From Catellatospora coxensis (lineage in GTDB: Bacteria > Actinomycetota > Actinomycetes > Mycobacteriales > Micromonosporaceae): a DNA stretch of 64,000 bases. The notes under the pieces were generated by a model. The model was not told the DNA's origin, searched no databases, and was given only the letters and a program-made list of their open reading frames with translations. The stretch spans positions 1-64,000 of the forward strand of contig NZ_BONI01000047.1 of the NCBI RefSeq assembly GCF_016862635.1, given 5' to 3'. The position numbers were made by a program, and so were the translations under genes. Within the stretch, counting starts at the first letter, position 1, and each line of letters begins with the position of its first letter. Positions 32,672-42,729 of the stretch are shown piece after piece.

Positions 32672-33490
32672 CTAGCGGGCGGGTACGACACCGCCGCCGG
32701 CGGGGAACAGCCCCTCCAGGACCACCGCCACACCGTCCTCGTCGTTGCTCGCGGTGACCCGGTCCGCGCCGGCCAGCGCCTGCGGATGGGCGTTGGCGAC
32801 GGCGACCCCGATCCCGGCCCAGCGCAGCACCGGCACGTCGTTGGGCATGTCCCCGAACGCGATCACCTGCGCGGCGTCGACGCCCCAGGCCGCGCACAGG
32901 CGGGCCAGGGTGTCCGCCTTGGACACGGTGGCGGCGCTGATCTCCAGCATGCCCTTGCCGCCGGAGTAGGTGACCGCGACCTCCGGCACGAGCGCCTGCA
33001 GCCGGTTCAGCAGCTCGTCGGTGACCGGGGCGGGTGACCAGGCCAGCAGCTTGACGCAGCTCTCGGCCTCGGTCCACAGCTCGGCCCGGGTGCGCACCGG
33101 CACCCGGACGATGCTGCGGCGGCTCACGTGGTCGAAGCCGGGGCCGGTCAGCGCCCGGTGCCCGGTCTCCACCGCGAACGCGATGCCGTCCAGGGCCGGG
33201 GTGAGCACGTCGGCGACCCGTTCCGCCAGCGGCAGAGGCAGCGGGCCGACGATGGTGATCTCGCCGGTGGCCAGGTCGTACACGGCCGCGCCGTTCGAGC
33301 ACACGGCGACGCCGGTGATGCCCGCCGCCGCGGCGACCTCGTGCACCTCCCGGGGCGGCCGGGCCGTGCCGATCACGATGCGCGCGCCGGCCTGCGCGAC
33401 GCGGGCCAGGGCCGCGACGGTCCGGGCCGAGACGGTGTGGTCGGAGCGCAGCAGGGTGCCGTCGAGGTCGACGGCGACGACGTTGATCAC
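32672..33490 (-). CDS. Cof-type HAD-IIB hydrolase
   Basis: 272 residues. HAD motif I is VVAVDLDGTLL (D8 nucleophile, D10), motif II is VIGTARPP, motif III includes the lysine in SKADTLARL, and motif IV is VIAFGDMPNDVPVL. The cap is of C2B type, as in Cof/YbiV sugar-phosphate phosphatases. It probably dephosphorylates a sugar phosphate or a nucleotide-derived compound in the cytoplasm. GTG start at 33490. It is the last of the minus-strand run that ends at the DUF6745-like gene, with short gaps of about 25-40 bp, so they may be co-transcribed. Confidence 0.9.
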   Translation of the reverse strand: MINVVAVDLDGTLLRSDHTVSARTVAALARVAQAGARIVIGTARPPREVHEVAAAAGITGVAVCSNGAAVYDLATGEITIVGPLPLPLAERVADVLTPALDGIAFAVETGHRALTGPGFDHVSRRSIVRVPVRTRAELWTEAESCVKLLAWSPAPVTDELLNRLQALVPEVAVTYSGGKGMLEISAATVSKADTLARLCAAWGVDAAQVIAFGDMPNDVPVLRWAGIGVAVANAHPQALAGADRVTASNDEDGVAVVLEGLFPAGGGVVPAR

Positions 33491-33607
33491 CGCCGGACCC
33501 TACCGCCCGCCACCAGTACCTCCACCAGGACCTCCACCGACGGCCACTCGGCCACTCGGCCACCCGGCCGTTTCGCGCCGCCGCGCCGCCGCGCTGGCCA
33601 AGGTCAC

Positions 33608-33670
33608 TCGACTTGCCAGGCAACCGGGCGTACGGGCGGTCAAGATACGCACACCTGCCCGGCAAGTCGA
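33608..33670. promoter_or_regulatory. Inverted repeats in the intergenic region before the HAD gene
   Basis: TCGACTTGCC (33608-33617) is complemented by GGCAAGTCGA (33661-33670), 43 bp apart. The left part overlaps the small palindrome TTGCCAGGCAA (33613-33623). They lie in the 184-bp space between the LRV-like gene's end and the HAD start, on a minus-strand run. They could be paired operator half-sites or a weak terminator. Confidence 0.35.
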
Positions 33671-33674
33671 ACAA

Positions 33675-35036
33675 TCACGGAAGGCCGGCCCGGTCCAGCA
33701 GGTCGTGCATCAAGCTCACCGGCAGGCGCGGGTTGGCGGCGGCCCGCTCGACGACCCACGGGTCGGGGTCCGCCAGCAGCGCGGCGAGGATCTCGGCGGG
33801 CGACCCGGGGCCGGCCGCGACGGCACGCCGCACGACCGCGCTCGGGTCCGCGGCGAGCCGGGACAGGGTCTTCGGGGGCAGGGCGGGGTCGCGTGGCGCG
33901 TAGCTCCGTACCCGCTCGTCGGGGTGGTCGGCGTAGGTGTGCAGGACCTCGGTGGGGAAGTTCGGGTGGTCGGTCCACCGCCACCGCGTCTTGCGGCTGT
34001 CTCCGCGCTCGCGCAGCATCCGCTCCAGCACCGCGGGCGGGGCGTCGGGCCGTTTCGCCGCGGCCCACCGGACCCGGTGCGCGGGGTCGGCGTCGAGCCG
34101 GGCGTACGCCTCCGGTGGCAGGTCGCGCGTCCATGCCACGGCCTCCCGGAACGCGATGAAGGGTGAGTCCAGGTAGGCCAGCCTGCGCTCCAGCGGGGCG
34201 GCGCGCAGCCAGTCCGGAGCGACGAGATCGAAGAACACGACCACCACCTCGGCCGTCTCGTCGCCCGATGCGGCGGCCGCCTGGCATGCGTCGTACCGCC
34301 GGATGCGTTCCTCCTCGGTCAGCGACGGATGCTGCAGGATCGTCAGGTGGACCTCGTCTTCGGGGTCCTGGAAGAGCAGCTCGCGTACCGGCGGCGGCAG
34401 CGCCGGATGGTGCGCCAGGCCGACCCGGACCGCGACGTCCGGGTCCATGGCCAGGGCCGTCGCCTGGTCGTCGGTGAGCTGTGCATACCGGGCCAGCACC
34501 GCTCGGGTCCGCGGGTCGCGCAGGAACTCCGGCTGGAGGTCGGCGGGCGTCTGAGGGTGCCGGGGCGAGACCGCGGCGGCGCGTACCGCCGGATCGGCAT
34601 CGGTGAGCAGCGCGCGGTGCACGTCGGCGGGCGGGTCGAACCAGCAGCGCGCGGCGGCGGCACGGACCACCGGGTCGTGGTGGGAGGCCAGTTCGGATCG
34701 GGGCATGCCGAGCAGCTGCTCCAGCTCGCCGATCGTGAGGTAGCGGTCGTCGACGAGCCGTTGCCGTGGCGCGTCGCGCCAGGCCTGCCGCACGACGGCG
34801 ACCGGATGCTCGGCGAGCTGCCAGGCCTTGACCGCCGACACGTTGCCCCGCCTGCTCAGTGACGTGATCAGCGCCGGATCGCGGTGGCCGGCGATCGTGT
34901 CGGCGACGGCGTCGGGAAGTTCGCCCCTGCGGGCGGCCACCAGGCCGGCCAGGTGCCGATCGCGGGCGAGCCGGACCAGCACGTCCTCCGGCGCCGCGGG
35001 ATTGCCGGCGAGGTTTTGCAGCACCTGCTGGTCCAC
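33675..35036 (-). CDS. Leucine-rich-repeat-variant (LRV/HEAT-like) protein
   Basis: 453 residues built of about 25-residue helical repeats with the phrase DPxxxVRxAVAxxPxxPxxxLxxLLxDPDPxVxxxAAxNP, for example SAVVRRAVAAGPGSPAEIL, DPWVVERAAANPRLP and DPVVRAAAARCWFDPPADV. This is the LRV pattern found in bacterial repeat proteins. There is no catalytic motif, and the cysteine cluster of the founding LRV protein is absent. A scaffold or protein-binding role is likely. GTG at 35036 with GGAGG upstream. Confidence 0.85.
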   Translation of the reverse strand: MDQQVLQNLAGNPAAPEDVLVRLARDRHLAGLVAARRGELPDAVADTIAGHRDPALITSLSRRGNVSAVKAWQLAEHPVAVVRQAWRDAPRQRLVDDRYLTIGELEQLLGMPRSELASHHDPVVRAAAARCWFDPPADVHRALLTDADPAVRAAAVSPRHPQTPADLQPEFLRDPRTRAVLARYAQLTDDQATALAMDPDVAVRVGLAHHPALPPPVRELLFQDPEDEVHLTILQHPSLTEEERIRRYDACQAAAASGDETAEVVVVFFDLVAPDWLRAAPLERRLAYLDSPFIAFREAVAWTRDLPPEAYARLDADPAHRVRWAAAKRPDAPPAVLERMLRERGDSRKTRWRWTDHPNFPTEVLHTYADHPDERVRSYAPRDPALPPKTLSRLAADPSAVVRRAVAAGPGSPAEILAALLADPDPWVVERAAANPRLPVSLMHDLLDRAGLP

Positions 35037-35127
35037 GGGCCCTCCGCACGGGTCACGTCGTCACGCGGGCAAGACTAGCGCCGTCGGGGGCACGGGCGGG
35101 TGCCGCAGTCCGTGGCACACTCTGGGC

Positions 35128-35667
35128 ATGCAGATATCCGGGCTGCGGATGGCCGTGTTCCTGTGCGCCGGGGTGGCCAGCGCGGCGGTCGGCCTGCTCG
35201 CCCTGGTGACACACGTGGGTATCGGTTACTACACGGTCTTCGGGATGGTGCTCGGGTGCGCCGGCGCGGTGCTGGCCTGGCTCGGGCTGGCCGATCTGCG
35301 TCCCGGCCCGATCATCTGGGCCGCGGTGGCGGTGCTGGCGGGGGCCGGTCTGCTCGCGGGCCTGCTGGTGGTACGCGAGGACATCTGCTGCATGTTCGGC
35401 TACCGCCGCGGCCTCGGCTACCCGTGGTCGTGGTTGGACAGCGGAGCCGACGCGTCGACCCTGGACGAGATCGAGGAGATCGCCGCCGCGCCCGAGCGCC
35501 TGCGCCTGCACCTCGACCCGATCAAGCTGCTCCTCGACGCCCTGTTCTGGACCCAGGCCGCGATCCTCGCCGTGATCCCCGCGGTGCTGGTGCTGCGCCG
35601 CGCGGAGACCGACACCCGAGGTGATCATGAGGTTATGCCGCCGACACGCCGCCGAGCCGTGCCATAG
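35128..35667 (+). CDS. Membrane protein of four helices, hypothetical
   Basis: 179 residues with hydrophobic helices at about 8-29, 32-55, 61-84 and 140-160. The loop between helices 3 and 4 is long and acidic (VREDICCMFGYRRGLGYPW, then EIEEIAAAPERL). A similar loop phrase occurs in unassigned actinobacterial membrane proteins; no function is known. ATG at 35128. The last 15 codons lie inside the 55-bp repeat (35623-35677), so the C-terminus may be set by the repeat insertion. Confidence 0.7.
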   Translation: MQISGLRMAVFLCAGVASAAVGLLALVTHVGIGYYTVFGMVLGCAGAVLAWLGLADLRPGPIIWAAVAVLAGAGLLAGLLVVREDICCMFGYRRGLGYPWSWLDSGADASTLDEIEEIAAAPERLRLHLDPIKLLLDALFWTQAAILAVIPAVLVLRRAETDTRGDHEVMPPTRRRAVP

Positions 35668-35677
35668 GTTCATGATC
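35623..35677. repeat. 55-bp pseudo-palindromic repeat, copy 2
   Basis: Same length and orientation as 24323-24377, with ends GATCATGA/TCATGATC conserved and substitutions inside. It contains the stop codon of the upstream membrane protein gene and lies between convergent genes. A bidirectional terminator or a small mobile palindromic unit is possible. Confidence 0.75.
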
Positions 35678-35703
35678 ACCCCGGGAGGGGTGGGGTGGGG
35701 TGG

Positions 35704-37026
35704 TTACCAGTCGGAGTTGGGGGCGCCCAGGCCCAGGCGGATCTGGTCGAACTGGTTGCCGTCGTTGTCGTCGGTGAAGGTGAGGGCTATCTCGCCCCAG
35801 GGGGAGACGGCGACGGCGGGCTGGTCCTGGCGGCCGGTGGTCAGGTCGCTGTAGAACTGGGCGGGCAGGCGGCCGGCGGTGGTGCCGTCGGGGTTGACGC
35901 CGCGAGCCCAGACGTCGCCGGTGTTCGCCGGGATCGACCAGGCGACCACCACGTTGGCCTGGTCGTCGATGCCGGTCGAGGGCGCGGTCGCGCCCGGCTG
36001 CGGGGACACCTCGACGTCGGCGTGGCGGGCCGTGCCGGCCGAGGTGAAGGAGCGGGTCCACACGGTCGGGGCTCCGGTGTGGTCGGACTCCCAGGCCACC
36101 GTGAACTCGCCGGTCATGTTCGCCGCCACGGACGCGTTGCGCTGCTGGCCGTCGCCGGTGGCGTTGGCGGTGCGCCGGGACAGGGTCACCGCACCGTTGG
36201 CCTTGGCGAGCCGGACCAGGCCGATGTTGTCGAAGCCGTTGCCGTCGCCGTCCTCGTTCCACACCACGACCGCGTCGCCCGCGGCGGACACCGCGACGTC
36301 GGGGCGGTGGTGCGCGCCGGTGGTCTGGCTCGCGGTCACCTCGTACGCCTTGGTGGTGACGTTGGTGAAGCCCGCCGCCTTGACCGTGGCCGGGTTCGGG
36401 TCCTGGACGTCCTCCCAGACCACGGTGAACGCGACCGCGCTGGAGCTGCTCGGCGTGCCGTCGGGGTCGACCGCGACCGCGGGGTTGATCTGCTGGCCGG
36501 CGGCCGACGCGTTGGCGTTGCCGGAGCCCAGGATCGTGCCGGTCGGCGAGACGACCCGGTAGGGGATGTTGTAGAAGCCGTTGCCGTCCGGGTCGTCGGC
36601 CCAGACCACCACGGCGTTGCCCTTGTCGTCGAGGCCGACGTCGGGGGACAGGTGCCGCCAGGTGGTGCCGGCGGTGCCGCCCGCCGAGAGTTTCAGCTCG
36701 TACACGGCGACGCCGTCGCGGAACAGGCGCAGGAAGATCTCGGAGTGGGCGGCGTCCTCCGGGCCGGTGCTGTCGCGGTCGTCCTCCCAGACGACGGCGA
36801 CGTGGCCCGACCGGTTCGTGGCCACCGCGGAGACGTCCTGGTCGCCGGTGGCGGTGCTGTTGGCCGTGGTCCAGGTGACCGAGGTCGGGGTGAGCGCGGC
36901 CATGGCGCGGGCGGCGGAGACCGGGGTGACCGACGGCAGGCCCGAGGCGCCGAGGGCCGGGGTGGCCACGGCCGCGACGGCCAGTGCCGCCGTCGCGGAC
37001 AGAGCCAAGGTGGTGAGGGACTTCAT
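35704..37026 (-). CDS. Secreted beta-propeller-like repeat protein
   Basis: 440 residues. The signal peptide is 1-27. Repeats of about 50-60 residues follow, each with phrases of the type VAVVWEDDRDSTG, PDVGLDDKGNAVVVWADDPDGNG and PDVAVSAAGDAVVVWNEDGDGNG. The Asp/Asn-rich loops look like calcium sites (DPDGNGF). The fold is probably a seven-bladed propeller; no enzyme motif is seen. ATG at 37026 with GGAG at 37033-37036, which overlaps the stop of phoD. Such close linkage suggests joint expression with the PhoD-like phosphatase. Confidence 0.75.
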   Translation of the reverse strand: MKSLTTLALSATAALAVAAVATPALGASGLPSVTPVSAARAMAALTPTSVTWTTANSTATGDQDVSAVATNRSGHVAVVWEDDRDSTGPEDAAHSEIFLRLFRDGVAVYELKLSAGGTAGTTWRHLSPDVGLDDKGNAVVVWADDPDGNGFYNIPYRVVSPTGTILGSGNANASAAGQQINPAVAVDPDGTPSSSSAVAFTVVWEDVQDPNPATVKAAGFTNVTTKAYEVTASQTTGAHHRPDVAVSAAGDAVVVWNEDGDGNGFDNIGLVRLAKANGAVTLSRRTANATGDGQQRNASVAANMTGEFTVAWESDHTGAPTVWTRSFTSAGTARHADVEVSPQPGATAPSTGIDDQANVVVAWSIPANTGDVWARGVNPDGTTAGRLPAQFYSDLTTGRQDQPAVAVSPWGEIALTFTDDNDGNQFDQIRLGLGAPNSDW

Positions 37027-37035
37027 GGGCATCTC

Positions 37036-38559
37036 CTAGACCTGCTGGAGGCCGGGCAGGCCGTCCTGGATGACGTACGAGCGCAGCGTGGACACCGCGG
37101 CCCCGTGCTCGGTGACCGCGCCGACCGCGCGGAAGTCGGCGCGGACCTGCGCCTGGCTGATGGTGGTGCGCACGTAGCCGCGCCGGTCGGAGTAGAACTT
37201 CAGGTGCGGGTTGGTGGCCACGTTCGGGACGGTCGTGGTGGCGCTGCCGTCGCCGCCGGAGCTGATCGAGGTGCAGACCAGCTCGGTGCCGATGGTCGCC
37301 GAGTTCGGGTTGGCGTAGTCGGCCTTCAGCTCGTTGGCCCACGACTTGTGCACGTCTCCGGTCAGCACCAGCGGATTGCGCACCGCGCGGTCACGCCAGC
37401 CCTGCTGGATGCGGGCGCGCGAACCCCGGTAGCCGTCCCACGAGTCCATGCTGGCGGCCCCGGCGGCGTCGAACTGGCGGGCGAAGAACACCTGCTGGCC
37501 GAGGATGTCCCAGGTGCCGTAATGCTGGGCCAGGCCGTCGAGCAGCCACGCCTCCTGCGCCGCGCCGGTGAGGCTGCGGGTGGGCAGGTCGGCGTCGGCG
37601 CACACCTTCCAGCCGTCGCCGCAGGCCTGGTCGTCGCGGAACTGCCGGGTGTCGAGCATGTGGAAGGTGGCGAGCTTTCCCCAGCGGATGCGGCGGTACA
37701 GCGGGATGCTGTTGCCGCTGGGCGTCGAGGCCGGGCGCAGCGGCATGTTCTCGTAGTAGGCCTGGTACGCCGCTGTGCGCCGGGCGGTCCACTGGGCCGC
37801 GGTCAGCGCCGGGGAGCTGTCGGCGCGCACGTTGGTGGCGTAGTTGTTCTCGACCTCGTGGTCGTCGGGCACCACCAGCCAGGGTGCGGCGGCGTGCGCG
37901 GCCTGCAGGTCCGGGTCGGACTTGTAGAGCGCGTACCGGCGGCGGTAGTCGGCCAGCGACACGATCTCGGCGCCGACGTGCTCGCGTACCGAACCGGCGG
38001 TCGCGCCGCCCTCGTAGATGTAGTCGCCCAGGTGCAGCACCAGCCCGGGGTTGTCCTCGGCCAGCCGGCGGTACGCGGTGAAGTAGCCGGCCTGCCAGTT
38101 CGAGCAGGACGCGAACGCCATCACCAGGTCGCGCCCGAACGTGGTCGGCGCGGGCGCGGTGCGGGTGCGCCCGACCGGCGAGAGGTGGCCCTGCGCCCGG
38201 AAGCGGTAGTAGTAGTCGGCGTCGGCGGTCAGCCCGCCCGCGATCACGTGCACCGAGTGCGCGTCGGCGTACCGGGCGGTGACCGAACCGGACGCGGCCA
38301 GCGTGCTGAACGAGCTGCTGGTGGAGACCTGCCAGTCGACGACGACGTCGGCGTTGGCCATGCCGCCCTGGCCGTCGGCGTTGAGCGGCGTCGGCGCGAG
38401 GCGGGTCCACAGCACGACGCTGTCGGACTCGGGGTCGCCCGAGGCCACCCCGAGCTTGAACGGGTACGGGGCGGCGGCGAACGCACTCGCGCCGGTCAGC
38501 GCGGTCCCCGCGATCGCGAGTCCGCCGAGGACGAACGTACGGCGATGGAGTGATCTCAT
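37036..38559 (-). CDS. phoD: PhoD-like alkaline phosphatase/phosphodiesterase
   Basis: 507 residues. A Tat signal (HRRTFVLGGLAIAGTAL) is at the N-terminus. An Ig-like N-terminal domain (VASGDPESDSVVLWTRLAP) precedes the metallophosphatase domain: MAFASCSNWQAGYFTAY, LVLHLGDYIYEGG, VVPDDHEVENNY, FHMLDTRQFRDDQ, ILGQQVFFARQF and VLTGDVHKSWANEL. These match PhoD motifs, which place iron and calcium at the active site. It would release phosphate outside the cell. ATG at 38559. A clear PHO box was not identified upstream. The downstream propeller gene is 9 bp away. Confidence 0.9.
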   Translation of the reverse strand: MRSLHRRTFVLGGLAIAGTALTGASAFAAAPYPFKLGVASGDPESDSVVLWTRLAPTPLNADGQGGMANADVVVDWQVSTSSSFSTLAASGSVTARYADAHSVHVIAGGLTADADYYYRFRAQGHLSPVGRTRTAPAPTTFGRDLVMAFASCSNWQAGYFTAYRRLAEDNPGLVLHLGDYIYEGGATAGSVREHVGAEIVSLADYRRRYALYKSDPDLQAAHAAAPWLVVPDDHEVENNYATNVRADSSPALTAAQWTARRTAAYQAYYENMPLRPASTPSGNSIPLYRRIRWGKLATFHMLDTRQFRDDQACGDGWKVCADADLPTRSLTGAAQEAWLLDGLAQHYGTWDILGQQVFFARQFDAAGAASMDSWDGYRGSRARIQQGWRDRAVRNPLVLTGDVHKSWANELKADYANPNSATIGTELVCTSISSGGDGSATTTVPNVATNPHLKFYSDRRGYVRTTISQAQVRADFRAVGAVTEHGAAVSTLRSYVIQDGLPGLQQV

Positions 38560-38729
38560 GCGCCGGACATTCACGGACGATGATGAACGTGATCCGTTGC
38601 GCCGTTGAACCACGGATTACGGGCGGCCGTCACTCCGTCGTGTCATGTCGTACGGTCCGACCCTTCTGCGAGGATGCTGCCTGGACCGCGCGCAAACCGG
38701 GCTAACCATGACGATCATGGAGGATTCAA

Positions 38730-39134
38730 ATGGCGTCCCGCCTCAACCCGTACATCAGCTTCAACGGCAACGCTCGCGAGGCCATGGAGTTCTACCAGGG
38801 CATCCTCGGCGGCAACCTGACGATGAGCACCTTCGGCGAGTTCGGCGACAAGGACGCGCCGTACGCCGACCAGATCATGCACGCGATGCTGGAGTCCGAC
38901 GCCGGCTACACGCTGATGGCCTCGGACACCCCGCCCGGCATGTCGTACCACCCCGGCGACAACATCACGATCAGCCTCAGCGGCGACGACGGTGACCGGC
39001 TGCGCGGCTACTGGGAGAAGCTGACCGAGGGCGGCACCGTCGGCGTGCCGCTGGAGAAGCAGATGTGGGGCGACGAGTTCGGCGCCCTCAAGGACCGCTT
39101 CGGCATCAACTGGATGGTCAACATCGCCGGCTGA
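38730..39134 (+). CDS. PhnB-like VOC-superfamily protein
   Basis: 134 residues, full length. LNPYISFNGNAREAMEFYQGILGGNL and MHAMLESDAGYTLMASDTPPGM are typical of the PhnB-like (3-demethylubiquinone-type) VOC family. The C-terminal WGDEFGALKDRFGINWMVNIA closes the fold. These proteins are often annotated as glyoxalase-like, and metal binding is variable; enzyme activity is not established. ATG with GGAGG-like ATGGAGG upstream. It converges with the ABC-2 operon. Confidence 0.9.
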   Translation: MASRLNPYISFNGNAREAMEFYQGILGGNLTMSTFGEFGDKDAPYADQIMHAMLESDAGYTLMASDTPPGMSYHPGDNITISLSGDDGDRLRGYWEKLTEGGTVGVPLEKQMWGDEFGALKDRFGINWMVNIAG

Positions 39135-39148
39135 ACGAGCTCGAGCGA

Positions 39149-39198
39149 AAGGAAGGGCACCTTCACAACGCTATGCGTTGTGGAAGGTGCCCTTCCTT
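39149..39198. repeat. GAAGGTGCCCTTCC hairpin, copy 2 (convergent terminator)
   Basis: The left arm runs 39149-39171 and the right arm 39175-39198. It gives about 23 paired bases with one bulged G and a three-base loop TAT. It lies between convergent genes (VOC and ABC-2 permease), so it probably serves as a bidirectional terminator. Confidence 0.8.
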
Positions 39199-39213
39199 CG
39201 CTTGCGCTGGAGG

Positions 39214-39927
39214 TCAGCTGGTTTCGCCGGCGACCGAGAAGACGCGCAGGCGCTGGGTGGCCAGCCAGGCGCCCAGCACGGTGAAGACGACGGTCATCAC
39301 CCCGGCCACGGCCGTGGAGACGGTGCTCGGGAACAGCGCCGAGCCGGACAGCGCGCTGGCGAACTCGATGACGTAGTGCTGCACCGACACGGTGCGGGTG
39401 CCCGTCACCACGTTGCTGAGCAGGCCCTCCCAGATCACCACGTAGAGCAGGCCGACCAGCACCGGCCGCCGGGTCACCACGCTCAGCGCCAGGAACAGCG
39501 CGCTGTACACGATCGCCCCGGCCACACAGGCCAGCCCGAACCCGAGCCCGAGCCGCACCCCGCCGACCATGGTCGCGGCGACGAACATCGGCACCGCGGT
39601 GGTGACCGCGCTGACGGTCGCAGCGACCACCAGCTTGGCCAGGATGATCCGGCTGCGCGGGATGGGCTTGGTGAGGATGTGCACCACGGTGCCGTCGTCG
39701 ATCTCCGAGCCGAGCACGCCGGTGCCGACGATCAGCGACACCAGCGGCAGGATCACGGCCACCCCGAGCCCGATCAGCACGCCATCGGCGAGATCGGCGG
39801 CCTCGGCTTCGAACGCCAGCCCGATCGCGGTGATGCCGATCAGGATGACCGGCATCGGCAGCAGCAGCCAGGACCGGCGGCGGCCGAGCAGCCCCCGGGC
39901 GGTGATCCAGGCAATGGTCATGTTCAT
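39214..39927 (-). CDS. ABC-2 type permease, second of operon
   Basis: 237 residues, about six hydrophobic helices. The phrase DDGTVVHILTKPIPRSRIILAKLVV matches the ABC-2 loop that binds the ATPase. Start ATG 39927 with GGGAG upstream. It is the last gene of a four-gene set (ATPase, permease, ATPase, permease) and would pair with the ATPase at 39939. Substrate unknown. Confidence 0.85.
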   Translation of the reverse strand: MNMTIAWITARGLLGRRRSWLLLPMPVILIGITAIGLAFEAEAADLADGVLIGLGVAVILPLVSLIVGTGVLGSEIDDGTVVHILTKPIPRSRIILAKLVVAATVSAVTTAVPMFVAATMVGGVRLGLGFGLACVAGAIVYSALFLALSVVTRRPVLVGLLYVVIWEGLLSNVVTGTRTVSVQHYVIEFASALSGSALFPSTVSTAVAGVMTVVFTVLGAWLATQRLRVFSVAGETS

Positions 39928-39938
39928 CGCGGTGCTCC

Positions 39939-40850
<912 letters not shown>

Positions 40851-40905
40851 AGGGCTGCCTTTCGTTCGCGGCTTGCGGTGCTCCACTTCGTTTCGCTCCT
40901 CGCGC

Positions 40906-41757
40906 TCACAGGGAAACCTTCCGGTAGCGCAGGAGCAGCAGCAGGGTGCAGACGGTGATGCTCAGCAGCGTCACCAGGCCGTACACCGGCCCGTACGGTC
41001 CGACGTCGAACGACGTGCCGTACAGCCAGCTGCGTACCCCCTCGGGTAGCGAGAACGGGCTGAACATCGGCGCGATCTGCGACAGCGCGCCGCCTTCGCC
41101 GAGCGCGGCGAGCAGGCCCACCACCGGCGAGGTGATCATGAAGACGACCACGATCGCGCCCGCGGCGAACGCCCGGCGGCTGGCGATCGAGGCGATCAGC
41201 ACGGCCAGGCTGCTGAAGACCAGGGCGTACAGCGTGGCCACCACCCAGCCGCCGAGCATGCCGCGCGCCTCCGCGGCCACCCCCGACGCGTTCTCGGCGG
41301 TGAACGCCGAGCCCAGGAACATCAGCAGCTGCGGCCCGGCCATCAGCAGCCAGACCGCCGTCGCCAGCGCGGCGAGCTTGGCCAGCGCGTAGTCCGAACG
41401 GGCCAGCGGCCGGGAGAAGTACAGCGGCAGCGTCTGGTTGCGCAGGTCCCGGGAGACCAGCTCGGGCGCGACCACGGCGAGGAACACCATCACCAGCACG
41501 CTGGCCGTGCTCGGCAGCTGCTGGTACGTCAGGATCATCTCGCCGGTCTGCGCCTTCACCGCGACCACGATCAGGGCCAGCGACGTGACCAGGCCGATCA
41601 CGATCCACGGGAAGATCTTCGCCTTGGCGCTGCGGCCCAGCCCGAAGGCGACCCGCACGCCGTGCTCGAACAGCGAGCGGGCGGCGTAACCGCGGCCCAG
41701 CCGGATGCCGGTGTAACGCTGGTAGCCGATGTCGTGGATGACACTCCGCTCAGACAT
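40906..41757 (-). CDS. ABC-2 type permease, first of operon
   Basis: 283 residues with about six helices. The loop APELVSRDLRNQTLPLYFSRPLARSDY is the ABC-2 permease coupling element (NQTLPLYFSRP). The first 60 residues include a basic amphipathic stretch before TM1 (GYAARSLFEHGVRVAFGLGR). Its start overlaps the end of the upstream ATPase by eight bases. It partners with that ATPase. Confidence 0.85.
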   Translation of the reverse strand: MSERSVIHDIGYQRYTGIRLGRGYAARSLFEHGVRVAFGLGRSAKAKIFPWIVIGLVTSLALIVVAVKAQTGEMILTYQQLPSTASVLVMVFLAVVAPELVSRDLRNQTLPLYFSRPLARSDYALAKLAALATAVWLLMAGPQLLMFLGSAFTAENASGVAAEARGMLGGWVVATLYALVFSSLAVLIASIASRRAFAAGAIVVVFMITSPVVGLLAALGEGGALSQIAPMFSPFSLPEGVRSWLYGTSFDVGPYGPVYGLVTLLSITVCTLLLLLRYRKVSL

Positions 41758-42682
41758 GGGTCACCTCCAGGGACGGTTGCGGGGCGGCGGTGGAGAACAG
41801 CTCGGCCACCCGGTGGCGGCGCTGGTCGAGGCGGTGCAGCGGCAGGTCCAGGTCGGCGACCGTACGCAGGATCAGGTCGTAGGTGTCCTCGTCGGCCAGC
41901 GGCACCAGCAGCATCCGGCCCTCCGCGGTCGCGGTCAGCCCCCGCTGCGCCAGCGCCGCCGACAGCTCGTCGGTGCCCTCGGCGACCTCGATGGCCAGCA
42001 CGTCGGTGCCGGTGGTCATCGCGTCGACCCGGTCGGCGCGCAGCAGCCGCCCGCCCTCGATGGCGATCAGCGAGTCGCAGATCCGTTCGATCTCGCCGAG
42101 CAGGTGCGAGCAGACCACCACCGAGATGCCGAACTCGGTGCCGATGCGGTGGATCAGCGTCAGCATCGCGTCACGCCCGGCCGGGTCCAGGCCGTTGGTG
42201 GGCTCGTCGAGCAGCAGCAGGTCCGGGTCGTGCACCAGGGCCTGGGCCAGCTTCACGCGCTGCTTCATGCCGGTGGAGTAGCCGCCGATCTGGCGGTAGC
42301 GCTCCTCGTACAGCCCGACGTGGCGCAGCGCCTCGGAGGCGCGCTCGCGGGCGACGGTGCGCGGCAGGCCGGTCATCCGGCCCATGTGCGTCACGAACTC
42401 CGCGGCGATCATGTCCGGCGGCAGGCAGTCGTGCTCGGGCATGTACCCGACGCGGGCGCGCACCTGCTCACCGGCGGTGGTCGGGTCCAGGCCGAGCACC
42501 TGCGCCTGGCCGCTGGTCGGCGTCAGCAGCCCGAGCAGGGTTTTTATCATCGTGGACTTGCCGGCGCCGTTGGCGCCGACCAGGCCGATGATGCCCGGCT
42601 CGACGGACAGGGTCAGGTCGGACAGGGCGGTCACCCCGCCCGGATATGTCTTGGTCAGCGACTGGGTCGCGATGAGGGCCAC
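41750..42682 (-). CDS. ABC transporter ATP-binding protein (first of operon)
   Basis: 310 residues. Walker A VGANGAGKST, signature YSTGMKQRV, Walker B LLLLDEPTNGLD and H-loop CSHLLGEIERI are intact. The C-terminal accessory domain (about 220-310) is typical of NatA-type ATPases. GTG at 42682. It heads a minus-strand operon of two ATPase/permease pairs reaching 39214. A palindrome (42730-42753) lies 48 bp upstream. Confidence 0.9.
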   Translation of the reverse strand: MALIATQSLTKTYPGGVTALSDLTLSVEPGIIGLVGANGAGKSTMIKTLLGLLTPTSGQAQVLGLDPTTAGEQVRARVGYMPEHDCLPPDMIAAEFVTHMGRMTGLPRTVARERASEALRHVGLYEERYRQIGGYSTGMKQRVKLAQALVHDPDLLLLDEPTNGLDPAGRDAMLTLIHRIGTEFGISVVVCSHLLGEIERICDSLIAIEGGRLLRADRVDAMTTGTDVLAIEVAEGTDELSAALAQRGLTATAEGRMLLVPLADEDTYDLILRTVADLDLPLHRLDQRRHRVAELFSTAAPQPSLEVTHV

Positions 42683-42729
42683 GCCGACAACCTAGACCCC
42701 GGGCCGTGCCCGGCAGATCCGGTGTCAAC

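Noticed and set aside
35695-38553. Long plus-strand frame of about 950 codons
   Set aside because: Antisense to the propeller and PhoD genes, with the composition of a shadow frame (V, G, R, A rich). The minus-strand genes have clear signal peptides and motifs.
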